A stretch of 64,000 nucleotides of DNA. It comes from Maea johnstoni (taxonomy: Eukaryota > Annelida > Polychaeta > Spionida > Magelonidae). Of the stretch, positions 9,465 through 22,181 are shown piece by piece. The DNA lies in contig OZ012690.1 in NCBI GenBank assembly GCA_963942565.1, positions 2,532,326 through 2,596,325 on the forward strand, in the 5' to 3' direction. The first letter of the stretch is position 1; each line of letters begins with the position of its first letter. The notes beneath the pieces were generated by a model. That model saw nothing but the letters and a program-made list of their open reading frames with translations, was not told the DNA's origin and did no database searches. The translations under genes were made by a program, and so were the position numbers.

Positions 9465-9860
9465 CATTATAAAATACATTCCAATGTTCATAATTTTTTT
9501 TCCAATATTCGTAATTCATGTTTCAATATTCATAATCATTTTCCAAAATTGAAGAATAATTATGAATATTGAGAATATATTTAGGTACTTTGGAAATCCA
9601 TGATTATTTTCCAATATTTATAAATGATATTTCAATATTTATAGTTCATTCATTTTTCAATATCCGTAAATCATTTCTAACATTCATAAATCGATGTTTA
9701 ACTTACATAATTCATTTTTCAATATTCATAAATAACTTATGAAGATTGAAAATACATTACAAATATTGGAAAATAAATTGTAAATATTGAAAAATCGTTA
9801 ATGAGTACTGGAAAATCATTTAATATTCCTAATCATTGAAAAATAATACATTTCCCAATA
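9465..9860. repeat. AT-rich minisatellite in both orientations
   Basis: About 14 imperfect units built on 'TTCAATATTCATAAAT'. Units up to about 9730 read in this sense. Most units after it read as the reverse complement ('TTATGAAGATTGAAAA', 'AAATATTGGAAAATAA'), so the array is roughly inverted about its middle. Confidence 0.7.
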
Positions 9861-10339
9861 TTATGGGTATTCCATGTGTACCTGAAGGCATCCTGGTCTG
9901 ACCGAAGGTCATGAAGAGTCATTAAGGTTTTTATTATTGCTCCCCTGAATAAGTAGTACTAGATCTAGTATGTAGTGATAGTATCTTGTGTTTTATGGTG
10001 TAAATATAGACTCACAATCAAAACTGAACAGGGGATTATTTTTACATTTTTTGAATTTCTGCTTATTTTCATTTTCCTTTCATGAGGACTTGTGAAATGA
10101 ATAATGTAATATGACATTTACTCATTTATCACGTTTGAATCAGAAATATCCTCAGATTTTTTTTGATTTTTTTTATAGGGGTTCGCCACCCTTTTTAAAG
10201 GGTGGTTCAGACATGTAAGAAGGAGAGCTTTTTTGTTTATGCAGACGACACAGATAGCATGAACGATGATATGAAATGAATATGAAAGTCTTCAAAGTAA
10301 TCTCTCCCAATAATTGGGCGACAGACAATAAAGAGTAAG
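9861..10339. other. No gene seen
   Basis: AT-rich sequence with short T-runs; nothing recognisable. Confidence 0.4.
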
Positions 10340-10490
10340 AAATGAAGGTTTTCGGTGGTTGCCTCAATTTATATAGGAATCGAACCCCTTACTTGCCCCG
10401 GCCTGGGATTGAACTCTAGACCCCCATGCCTCCCAGCACTCAGGTCGGCAATCTTGCCACTGTACCATTCAGTCTGGTTATCCTCAGTTT
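10340..10490 (-). mobile_element. tRNA-derived SINE head (minus strand)
   Basis: On the minus strand a box A-like word 'TGGTACAGTGGCAAGA' is followed about 50 bases later by a box B-like word 'GAGTTCAATCCC', the spacing of a tRNA-type RNA polymerase III promoter. The flanks do not pair into a clean acceptor stem, so this is a tRNA-derived SINE and not a tRNA gene. Confidence 0.5.
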
Positions 10491-10899
10491 GTTGGAAGGT
10501 TTCTGCCTTTAACATGGGAGAATTCCTGCATTTCTATGCTCACTGAGTAGAGTTGGAACTCTGTTTCACACTTAACTCACTGAATTATATAAAGCGGGAT
10601 GTGAATTGAGAGAAAGTAAACTACGTAAAAATAGATAGATATAGCGGGAACACTGAAAACTACATATTTTAGATTGTTTTTTTTCTACAAAATTCCACAT
10701 ATACTTTTTAAAACTTTTTTCTTCCGAAAAATTCATAAATTAGCTTCCAACAAAGTGATAATTTGAGCTTAATTCTAACATTGGAAACATTATTCTTTTA
10801 ATATGTATTCTGACTAAGCATGAGATTGGGATGCAATAAAAGGGTATGTACATGTATATCAATTGTCCGTGACCACTGTTATTTTCCGGTAGTCTAAAA

Positions 10900-11090
10900 A
10901 CTACCCATTGCATTTACAACTTTTGAGTATATCTTATTCTTTCAACCCACTTAATTGGGTGAATTGTATGTCTATTGATTTTGTTTTCCTTTGTTATTCA
11001 TCTATGTTCATTATATTATTTGTACACGTATAATTTTGTAACTGTATGTTACAGCAAATAAATATACAATACAATACAATACTAACCGAT
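10900..11090 (+). repeat. Retroposon 3' end with pentanucleotide tail
   Basis: The segment ends in 'GCAAATAAATATACAATACA' and continues as ATACA repeats. Comparable ends with 'TCAATAAA' and short tandem tails are at about 7010 (minus), 8100, 37205, 39220 (minus) and 63780 (minus), so this is probably the 3' end of a LINE or SINE lineage. Confidence 0.45.
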
Positions 11091-11489
11091 AAATAGGAAA
11101 TATTTAAATCATGACAATGACTGACCTATGAAACCTTGAGACTGCGCATTATGGGGATTTAATGACCGGTCATACCTTACACATTTTGTTTACTGATTAA
11201 TGACAAATCTACGTAAGCAACAGCAATGGCTGGTGAGCTATGATGTTTGGATCGTTGATGCTTTCAGTGGGTATTTTAAAAACGGGCAAGACATTCATCG
11301 GGCTGTCGAAGAGCACAGCAAACTGTTTTATTCATTTCACTTTTTAATATTCCAGACTAGAAATTGAACTTAATCAATACAACATTTTATTATCTTGTCG
11401 TCTTGAACACTAATTGTTGCCCCCCAGATAATAAATGATCAACGTCCCAGCTGGAAATCAATGATGCCTTGCATCAAACATCGATACTT
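11091..11489. other. No gene seen
   Basis: Unremarkable sequence before the inverted R1 copy. Confidence 0.4.
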
Positions 11490-11655
11490 GTAACAGTATT
11501 CTGAGTATGTTTGCAAGCAGGTTGATTGTATAGCAGCTAGACGTATGGAAAGTTGGTGCAATGGTGGCATAATGTCCTTGGTAACTATAGTCATCGCGTT
11601 GAATATGATTATTTTCTCCATAATATGCATGCAACTTAGAACAGTGTTTTCCTAT
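11490..11655 (-). repeat. Dispersed repeat R1, copy 2 (inverted)
   Basis: Reverse complement of 6458-6605; contains 'GTTTGCAAGCAGGTTGATTG' and 'TAGCAGCTAGACGTA'. It is the longer and better preserved copy at its outer end (11600-11655). Confidence 0.75.
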
Positions 11656-11867
11656 ATTTACTTAGATATCTCAATACATTCTGGGTCAGTCTTTCATACC
11701 TAAGAAACACCATTGTTTGGTTGACCGCGGGCAGTAAATGGCTAGTACTGGTGTTTTTAATATCTGACTACGTCACTTGCCTGCTGGTCTACTGCCTGTC
11801 TACTCTGCCAGTGACGGTTCAGCATATCGCTTATTCTAATTCAAATTTGTTTTATTCTATCCTATTT

Positions 11868-12757
<890 letters not shown>

Positions 12758-13143
12758 AACTAGGGTTGGATGTCATGTGTCGGCAGTAGAATGGGTGTAG
12801 TGTTCGGCGTTCATTTACACTACAGGTCTGTAGTGTAAATGAACGCCGCTACGCGTCGCCACCGTCGTGTATTATAATTAGCTTCCCATTACTTGTGACG
12901 TCATCAAAACTGTAAAATCGCTAATGTCACTGATTTAAAAAAGGTTATCTAATTTCCTAAAAGTGTATTCTTAGTACAATTGGTCCATTGAATGTATCCA
13001 TGCTGTTTGACCAAAACAGGTTGGACGCTATCATACATAACTGGAAGAACCAAGTTTTCTCTAATGAAACAATCCATGGCGTTCCACGAAGGCATTCGAC
13101 GTGTTTGAAGCCGCCTATCGGCGGGTTTTGAAACCTCGCGTCT
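12758..13143 (+). repeat. Left arm of a widely spaced inverted repeat
   Basis: The segment matches the reverse complement of 16654-17083 over nearly its whole length, from 'AACTAGGGTTGGATG' at the outer end to 'AAACCTCGCGTC' at the inner end, at roughly 90% by eye. It carries a near-perfect palindrome at 12805-12848 (21-bp arms, 2-base loop, ends CGGCGTTCATTTACA). The two arms are 3.5 kb apart and may be two copies of one element in opposite orientation or the ends of a large foldback element. Confidence 0.85.
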
Positions 13144-13956
13144 AGCAACCTTCTATTGTCATACGGTCAAGAGAACAAACGGCACGGCCATTTGGGTCTT
13201 CTTTGTTAAATTGGTCCCAAACGACATGGCTGTCTACTTTTACCATGCAGATTCCTTCGAGCTAGACCATTTTGACCAAAATTTCCATCTCATTTTTTGG
13301 CTGAAAGTGAATAACGATACAGTCTTCGAAGCCTGTATTTTAGAATATGACAGATATGAGCCCCCTCTAGGTACAAGGTCATGTCACAGGTACCTTGAAT
13401 TCTGACAGGACCTGAAATTAGCATTTACTATGTGAACCACGTGCTGTTAGTAATTTTGAGGCTTATGGGAACATTCAAAAATGTTTTTAAAATACTTATC
13501 GTGCAGATCCCCTGTTGAGATAGGACCTTGCACCTTACCATAGGCAGGAATGATCATATGGTGGACTCTCATTTTCAAGTAAAGGGTGAATCTTGAAACT
13601 TTGCAAAATATTGATAAGTTAACCTATATTCGGTAACTATGAGTTGTAACCTTTAACATAGCATAAGTGCCATTGTCTTCATTAAACTCTATTTACAGAT
13701 ATTTAAGTTTTAAAAATGTCCCGTGTATCGAGCAGGGTTCTACCTTAAACATTCCAGAGCAACAGCTTTACTAGTGGGCTTTTTGATAAATGTTCAACTA
13801 CCCGGTAATTCCGTGTCTTATTCTAGACACACCATATAAATGCACAGACAAAGGGCAATTTCCTGTTTTCCTGTTAATGGCATGCCATTATTAGTAGAAG
13901 ATCATATAACGCGAATGACAATGCTAAGTGACAATTATACTAGATTGTCCAAGTTA
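13144..13956. other. No gene seen
   Basis: Unassigned sequence between the inverted-repeat arms; short open frames here lack any recognisable domain. Confidence 0.4.
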
Positions 13957-14170
13957 AGGCCCAGTCACACTAGGGTCCGACTATCGCACGATTTTTAAAA
14001 TGGGCAGGTCAGACTCGATTTTTTCACCTATCGGCTCCTTCTAAAAAGTCGATACTGGGTTAAGATCGTATATGCCGACCTTTTAGACGGAGCCGATAGG
14101 TGAAAAAATCGAATCCGACCTGTCGATTTTAAAAATCGTGCGATAGTCGGACCCTAATGTGACTGGGCCT
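13957..14170. mobile_element. Foldback MITE, 214 bp, TTA on both sides
   Basis: The two halves are reverse complements: it starts 'AGGCCCAGTCACACTAGGGT' and ends with the complement of that, and the inner parts pair through 'CACCTATCGGCTCC' and 'GGAGCCGATAGGTG'. Arms are about 80 bases. 'TTA' flanks it on both sides, consistent with a 3-bp target duplication. It has no coding capacity. Confidence 0.85.
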
Positions 14171-14448
14171 TTAAGTGATATACAGTCTGCTGTAAAGTCA
14201 TCAGGCTGCCTGATTTCTATGAGTACGGCTTCAATAGTATTTCTCTGAAATATTGAATCTTTAAGATATGCAATATGAAATATGAAATACTGTGGCTAAG
14301 TCGTGACTGTCCAGTTGTAAGTGATAAGAGGATACGGGAGTACCCGGCGAAGATTGTCGCCTAACGATGAGTCATATACAACTTCCTTACATGCCCCAGT
14401 CTGTGACAGTGTAACTCCTCTAACCAATCAACTATCTACATGGTACAC

Positions 14449-14450
14449 AT

Positions 14451-14534
<84 letters not shown>
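14449..14534. repeat. (CA)n microsatellite
   Basis: CA units with a short 'TACATA' interruption in the middle. Confidence 0.98.
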
Positions 14535-14541
<7 letters not shown>

Positions 14542-15605
14542 CACCCGGGAGAACGCGCTTAGTCAATGCAATTCCAAATTCCGATCAGGGATGCAGTCCG
14601 AGTTTTGAAACAGGCAACTATTTGATATTGTGGAAAGGGACTCTATGGTTGTCACAGTTGCACATTTTTGGTCAAAAACGTGGCATTTATTAATTACTGC
14701 AAACACAACTTGCACACCAGACTGAGCTGAGGCAGCCCTGACGGGAACACTCTAAATCGGTAAGTTTCTTGCATTTTTTAATGTAAAGCTTTGGTTAACA
14801 GTAAACAACATACCGTAGCAGAGTCTAGAGAGGAACCATCCACTGTAAACTGAATACTTTTTTGAGCCATTTATATTACTTGTATAATGGATACAAAATA
14901 AGGCGTTTAATCAAGTTTGGACTTTTTGCCCAAATTCTTTGATTATTTTCCGAGCTTCCTTGTATTTCTATGTTAAGGTACAGCTCCCCCTTAACGAAGG
15001 ATTAATAACTCGATAAGTAACGAAAATCAGGGGACACAACGAGCCCATGTGAGCGCACTAATAGCCTTATTTCAATTCGTCTGTTTCACACTTAAAAGTT
15101 CAATTATGATCATCTGCCAGTAAAGTCTTGTATCTCTGGCTTCGTCAGTGTGAACGCGCTCTTTACACTGTGTAATGGCTGTGTGAAGCAACGGTCTACT
15201 TGACAAATACATGGACTAGTACGGTGCGTTCTTATGTCACAGCGAACGGAGTTCATCAGCTTTTGTCTCTGGAGTTTAGTGAGATAGACCTAATTCTTCT
15301 CCACCTGATGTGCGGTCGCGGGTCTCCGCACAACTTAACATGTCCTAACAAAATATCACACCCTCAATCCAAAATTTCACCTCTAAAATTGAGTCTTTCT
15401 GGATCTTGGGTACCAAGTTTAAGTACATATTATTGATCCATGGGACGCACACAAGCTGCTGACACGTCAGGTAGCAGTTAGGCAGCAATGGAACCTGAAG
15501 AAAGGGTTTCTTGCTCGTTCCAATTTACACTGGTCAGTTGCAATATTTTCTTTTTTAAATTTCTATCGTAATTAGAAAGAAACAAAGATGAGAAGTCAAG
15601 ATAAC
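14535..15605. other. No gene seen
   Basis: About 1.1 kb without a supported feature on either strand. Confidence 0.4.
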
Positions 15606-15836
15606 TTAACCCATTAATGCTTAAGGCTTACTTTGGAAATTGTCGTCTGGAGCGATAATACTTTTGACAATATCTTTTGAATTGAGAATTATTTTACAAA
15701 ATATTTGAAGAAGAGTTGTTGGTAATGTTCTGATCCTGATTTCTCCTTCAGATAGTTTGCCAATTGGGCTAAAACCTGAAAGAATTCTTCAAAATTGTCA
15801 GGCAGGTTTTGGCCGCTGTGAGCATTAATGGGTTAA
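15606..15836. mobile_element. Small MITE with 16-bp terminal inverted repeats ending in TTAA
   Basis: It begins 'TTAACCCATTAATGCT' and ends with the exact reverse complement 'AGCATTAATGGGTTAA'. The outer TTAA on both sides could be the target duplication of a TTAA-targeting transposon. An internal word 'TATTTGAAGAAGAGTTG' recurs in otherwise diverged segments near 45065 and 63300. Confidence 0.8.
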
Positions 15837-16184
15837 ACATGGAGCCTTTTTTCACCGTGTCTTAACAATTCCACAATTTGCATACATAACGAAGGTCAAA
15901 ATCTGTGATCAAATTTGGATTGTAATTATTAATGAAATTCCAGTTTTATTTATATAGTCCTATGTAATAGTACACCAGTCAATTAAATTCCCTGTAACCC
16001 GCCAACCAAATTCCCATCACCTTAGAACAATGTTAATTTAGCCATAAAAAAACTGTCCATATGTTAATTTGTGAAAATGCCAAAATGTTAATTTGCCAAA
16101 ACATAGGGTAATTTCGGTTATGCCATCATAATATATTTTGAAAAAGAACTTTTGTAAAAGAATGATTCAATTGTTTCACTTTAA
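15837..16184. other. No gene seen
   Basis: AT-rich; the word 'GTTAATTTG' or a variant recurs several times, but there is no clear repeat unit. Confidence 0.4.
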
Positions 16185-16310
16185 CTACGTGTCCCTTACC
16201 ACTGCTAAGGCTCGAATACCGAACTGGGCAAGTGAGAAAGTTGCCAGTGACTTAGGGCAGGGCTGTGGTTTTTGCCCGGTACTCCGTGCTTCCTTCAAAA
16301 AGCTTTGATA
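16185..16310 (+). mobile_element. SINE fragment
   Basis: Contains 'GAGAAAGTTGCCAGTGACTT' and 'TTGCCCGGTACTCCGTGCTT', which belong to the body of a SINE whose other pieces are at 23590-23750, 44690-44740 and 47215-47440. Confidence 0.45.
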
Positions 16311-16653
16311 TGGTAGAACAAGTGACGATCCTACACGAATTTCCAAATCCATATCTAGATATAAAGTACAGATATGTCAGCTGCGGTCGCATCCATGCCG
16401 GGGAAACTAGGCGGCATTTGAGCGCGCGGCCGTGAATTATGCCCGGGTTGCCCACGCCTTTAGTGCAGTCATGAACTAAATACCAGCTCTGTACCTAACG
16501 CCAACCTAATAAAAAAACGACTCAGATTGTAATTATACTGCAATTTTGTTATCCATACACTGAAGCCATAATTGCTTATGATAAATGGTTGTGGACCCGG
16601 CAAACTCTAACCAGAAGACTCTAGATATGGCTCTCGCCTGGAGGTAATTGTCC

Positions 16654-17083
16654 TGGACGCGAGGTTCCGGAACCCGCCGACAGGCGGCTTCAAACACGTC
16701 GAATGCCTTCGTGGAACGCCATGGAGTGTTTCATTAGAGAAAACTTGGTTCTACCAGTTATGTATGATAGCGTCCAATCTGTTTTGGTCAAACAGCATGG
16801 ATACATTCAATGGACCAATTGTACTAAGAATACACTTCCAGGAAATTGAATAACCTTTTTTTAAATCAGTGAAATTAGCGATTTTACAGTTTTGATGACG
16901 TCACAAGTAATTGGAAGCGAATTATAATACGCGACGGTGGCGACGCGTAGCGGCGTTCATTTACACTACAGACCTGTAGTGTAAATGAACGCCGAACACG
17001 AACACGTTACAGTCAACCTCCCCCCCCCCCACTACTACACCCATTCTACTGCCGACACATGGCATCTTCATCCAACCCTAGTT
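16654..17083 (-). repeat. Right arm of the widely spaced inverted repeat
   Basis: Partner of 12758-13143. It carries the matching palindrome at 16951-16994 and a C-run near 17021 that is absent from the left arm. The outer end is 45 bases from a (TA)n tract. Confidence 0.85.
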
Positions 17084-17123
17084 GAATTTGAAAATGCAAC
17101 TGTTACTACTGTGTCTTGCATGC

Positions 17124-18573
<1,450 letters not shown>

Positions 18574-18649
18574 ATGAACAAGATGCGAGCGCTATGCTGG
18601 TCAAACATGGTGGTCATATTGGTCTTTGCTGTTAACGTCGAGAGGTCAG
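18574..18649 (+). other. SRCR gene exon 1 (signal peptide)
   Basis: ATG at 18574; donor GTGAGT starts at 18650; 25 codons plus one base. The hydrophobic core '[11 protein letters not shown]' fits a signal peptide. An ATG four codons in (MRALCW) is an alternative start. Confidence 0.65.
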
Positions 18650-19010
18650 GTGAGTAAACGGTCGGAGAGGTCAGGTACATTGAAGTTCACAGTACGAATA
18701 AGCTATGTACTTATTGCTGTTTAACATCACTGCTAATTGCTACACTTTCATGTCGTGCAACTTTTTGACAACATATTGGTTACATATGTCGTAAAGTTTT
18801 TTTTCGATACAGTTTGTGGTAGGTAAGGATATATTAACTGACACAAATGTTTAAGTTCCTGTTCATTTTGGATCATTGTAGGGGGTACACCAACGGAGGG
18901 AGATATTCGTCTTCGAAGTGGCTATAATGCAAATGTTGGTCGAGTAGAAATCTACCATGCTGGTGAATGGGGCACAGTCTGTGATGATAGCTGGAATATC
19001 GAGGACGCAC

Positions 19011-19041
<31 letters not shown>

Positions 19042-22000
19042 CGAACATATTTAACCCAGTACATACAAGAATTCAATGGTAGACCTATAAACATTTATTA
19101 CACTCACGCCTCAATAAGTCTCAAGTCCAGTAAACACTGTCCGTTATAAGAATTTGGTTCTCCTCCAAATCATCGATTAAACATCGTAAAACTCACCAAT
19201 CACTTTGCCTTCATCCTGTTATAATACATCAATAAACAATGTCAGACTGCTGAACGAAAATATACAAACTTCTTGAATTTTTCCTGCAGCCCCCTATTGA
19301 TATATGCAATATTAAAACATGAATAACTCTTCCTTCAGACATGTTCGAAAGTAATATGGGTCTGATTAAGACATAACTACCCTCATTCTTTTGTTATAAG
19401 GGGTCAAAGTTACCCCTATTTCAGGAATTTTGAGCCCCGACATCAACAAATCCATGGCCTTGACAGGTCAACTTTTACCCTTCATATATAGACCCCTATG
19501 CCTCCAATGAAGCCCAAATCCTGAATATCTCTTCCTAGGAGCCTACCCAAGAGTTCTTTACCTTAGGTGGGGGGTTAATTAGATATTTGAGCCTGTAAGG
19601 TGCCTTGAAAGTACCCCTACCTCAGCCATTGGCATGCGATGGCTGTATTAGTTACCCCTTAAATATACAAACTTCTTGAATTTTTCCTGCTGCCCCCTAT
19701 TGATATATGCAATATTAAAACATGGATAACTCTTTCTTAAGACATGTTCGAAAGTAATATGGGTCTGATTAAGGCATAACTACCCTCATTCTCTTGTTAT
19801 AAGGGGTCAAAGTTACCCCTATTTCAGGTATTTTTAGCCCCGGCATCTACAAATCCATGGCCTTCACAGGTCAACTTTTACCCTTCATATCTAGACCCCT
19901 ATGCCTCCTAAGAAGCCCAAGTCCTGGATATCTCTTCCTAAGAACTTTCCCAAGAGTTATTTACCTTAGGCGGGGCGTTACTTGGGCATTTAAGCCTGAA
20001 AGGGGCCTTGAAAGTACCCCTAACTAGGCCTTTGCAAGGTTGCGAGAAGCCAGCTATATCGCACAAGGTCAGATATGGCTAGCTACACGCAGACACCAGG
20101 CCTTATCATCAGCTCCACTCTGATACTAGCAGCTGATTGGTCAATTCATCTGTTGTACCGGATTGTATTGCAGTACTAACATTGCTTTTCATTAATTGTC
20201 AATGATAGGATCCGAATAAACATTTCATCCCCCTTCGCCATGGTTAATATTGGTTTGAGCTCAAGTTTACAGGTCATAGCCTCGTTTGCGCCCTTGGCAA
20301 CAGAAAAAAATGGCAGACATCACTCTCTCTTTCACCGCTGCTAGAAACAGTTTTTTAGCATTTAAAAAGCTATTTGCGCATCATAGTCTGCCAAAATGGT
20401 GTATATATGGAAATAAAGATGGCAGAAAGTAATTAAGATGGATTCAGGTCGGTATGTCGCACATTCCTATGAGAAATCATTGCCTTCAAAGGTCTGGCAA
20501 AAATCTCCGTTGCTATATAGTCTAACGGACTCGAGTTTTGCAACCACTTCTTTCATTTTCTTTGCGACAAATCATTCGAGTTTGGCATCCTTACTTGGCA
20601 AACCTCTTTGGAGCACTAAGTCGTGTATAGATGAACATACTTTTTATCTCAACCCTGCAAAATGTTGATTTTGCTCATTAGGTTCCATTGTGAAATTTGC
20701 CCATTGCCAACAATACAAGTATGTTGGGAGGGGGGGGGGGGGCGGAGGTAGCTAATGATAAATTTGTTACCCTCTTTGTAAAAAAGGGATACGGCCTGGT
20801 GTCTGCAAGAAGCCAGACATATCTCCCCCCTCGTGTGATATGGCTGGCTTCTCGCAGACACCAGGCCTTATCCCTTCTTTACAAAAAGAATAACTTATAT
20901 TATCATCAGCTTCACTCTGATACTTGCAGCTGATTGGTCAATTGCTGTTGGGTATTGGATTGTATTTCATTGCTTTTCATTAGTTGTCAATGTTAGGATG
21001 GGGATAAGTGTTTTATCCTCACTCTCAAATCGAGGCTCAATGTTTTATCCTCCTTCGCCATGGTTACCATGGTTGACCTCAAGTTTACAGGTCACAGCCT
21101 CGTTGTTTTTTTATATTACAAGACACACAAAAAGAAAAAAAAATAAATAAATAAAAAAAAAATTATAAAAAAAAAATCAAATTAAATTTTCTTTTGAAAA
21201 TATTGAAAAAAAAAAAATTTTAAAAAAATTTAAAAAGAAAAAATCAAAAAAAATTTTGGAAAAAAAAATATATATATATTTTTTTGTAAATATATTTTTT
21301 TAATTTAAAAAAGAAACTGATGATAAATTCGTTATCCTCCTTGTAAAAAAGGGATACGGCCTGGCACCTGCGTTCAGCCAGCCGTATCGCACTCCGGCCT
21401 CATGCGATACGGCTGGCTTCTCCCAGATACCAGGCCGTATCCCTTTTTTACAAGGAGGATAACTAATAGTATTCCTTTTTTTACAAAGAGGATAACTAAT
21501 CGTATCCTAATGAGTGCATACATGTTAATGTAGGTGGTATGTCGTCAATTGGGACTAGGAGGAGGAATACACACGGAAGGGGCTGCGTTTGGAGAAGGAA
21601 CAGGTCGGATTTGGATGGATGAGGTCAGATGCAGTGGACAGGAAACTGAGTTGATTAATTGTCGATTTCAAGGCTGGGGACAAGAAGACTGTGGTCACAA
21701 TGAAGATGCTGGTGTGATATGTGATGGAGGTAAGAATAAGACACGTTTTAACTTCATGTAAACATCTTCATTACTGATCCACTTATAGTTTGTTTTACGT
21801 TCTGGACTATGCTTGGTATTCCTGGAGTGCTCACTCTTATGGATGTGGTGCATGAATGATGTCTAATAACTGTATAATAACTTTTTGATAACATATTGGT
21901 AACATATTTCGTAAACGTTTTTTGTAATAATGTTTGTTGTTGGTAAGGATATATTAACTGACACAAATGTTCAATTAAGTTCCTGTTCGTTTTGGATCAT

Positions 22001-22134
22001 TGTAGGGGGTACACCAACGGAAGGAGATATACGTCTTCAAGGTGGCTATAATGCAATCGCTGGTCGAGTAGAAATCTACCATGCAGGTGAATGGGGCACA
22101 GTCTGTGATGATAGCTGGAGTATCGAGGACGCAC

Positions 22135-22181
<47 letters not shown>

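Noticed and set aside
10340-10490. A tRNA gene on the minus strand, and others at 27800 and 47225
   Set aside because: Box A and B words are present but stems do not pair properly and the sequences are parts of dispersed repeats; they are SINE heads.
12758-17083. One complete large DNA transposon with a transposase between the inverted arms
   Set aside because: No transposase-like frame exists in the 3.5 kb between the arms; only small unrelated elements and unassigned sequence are there.
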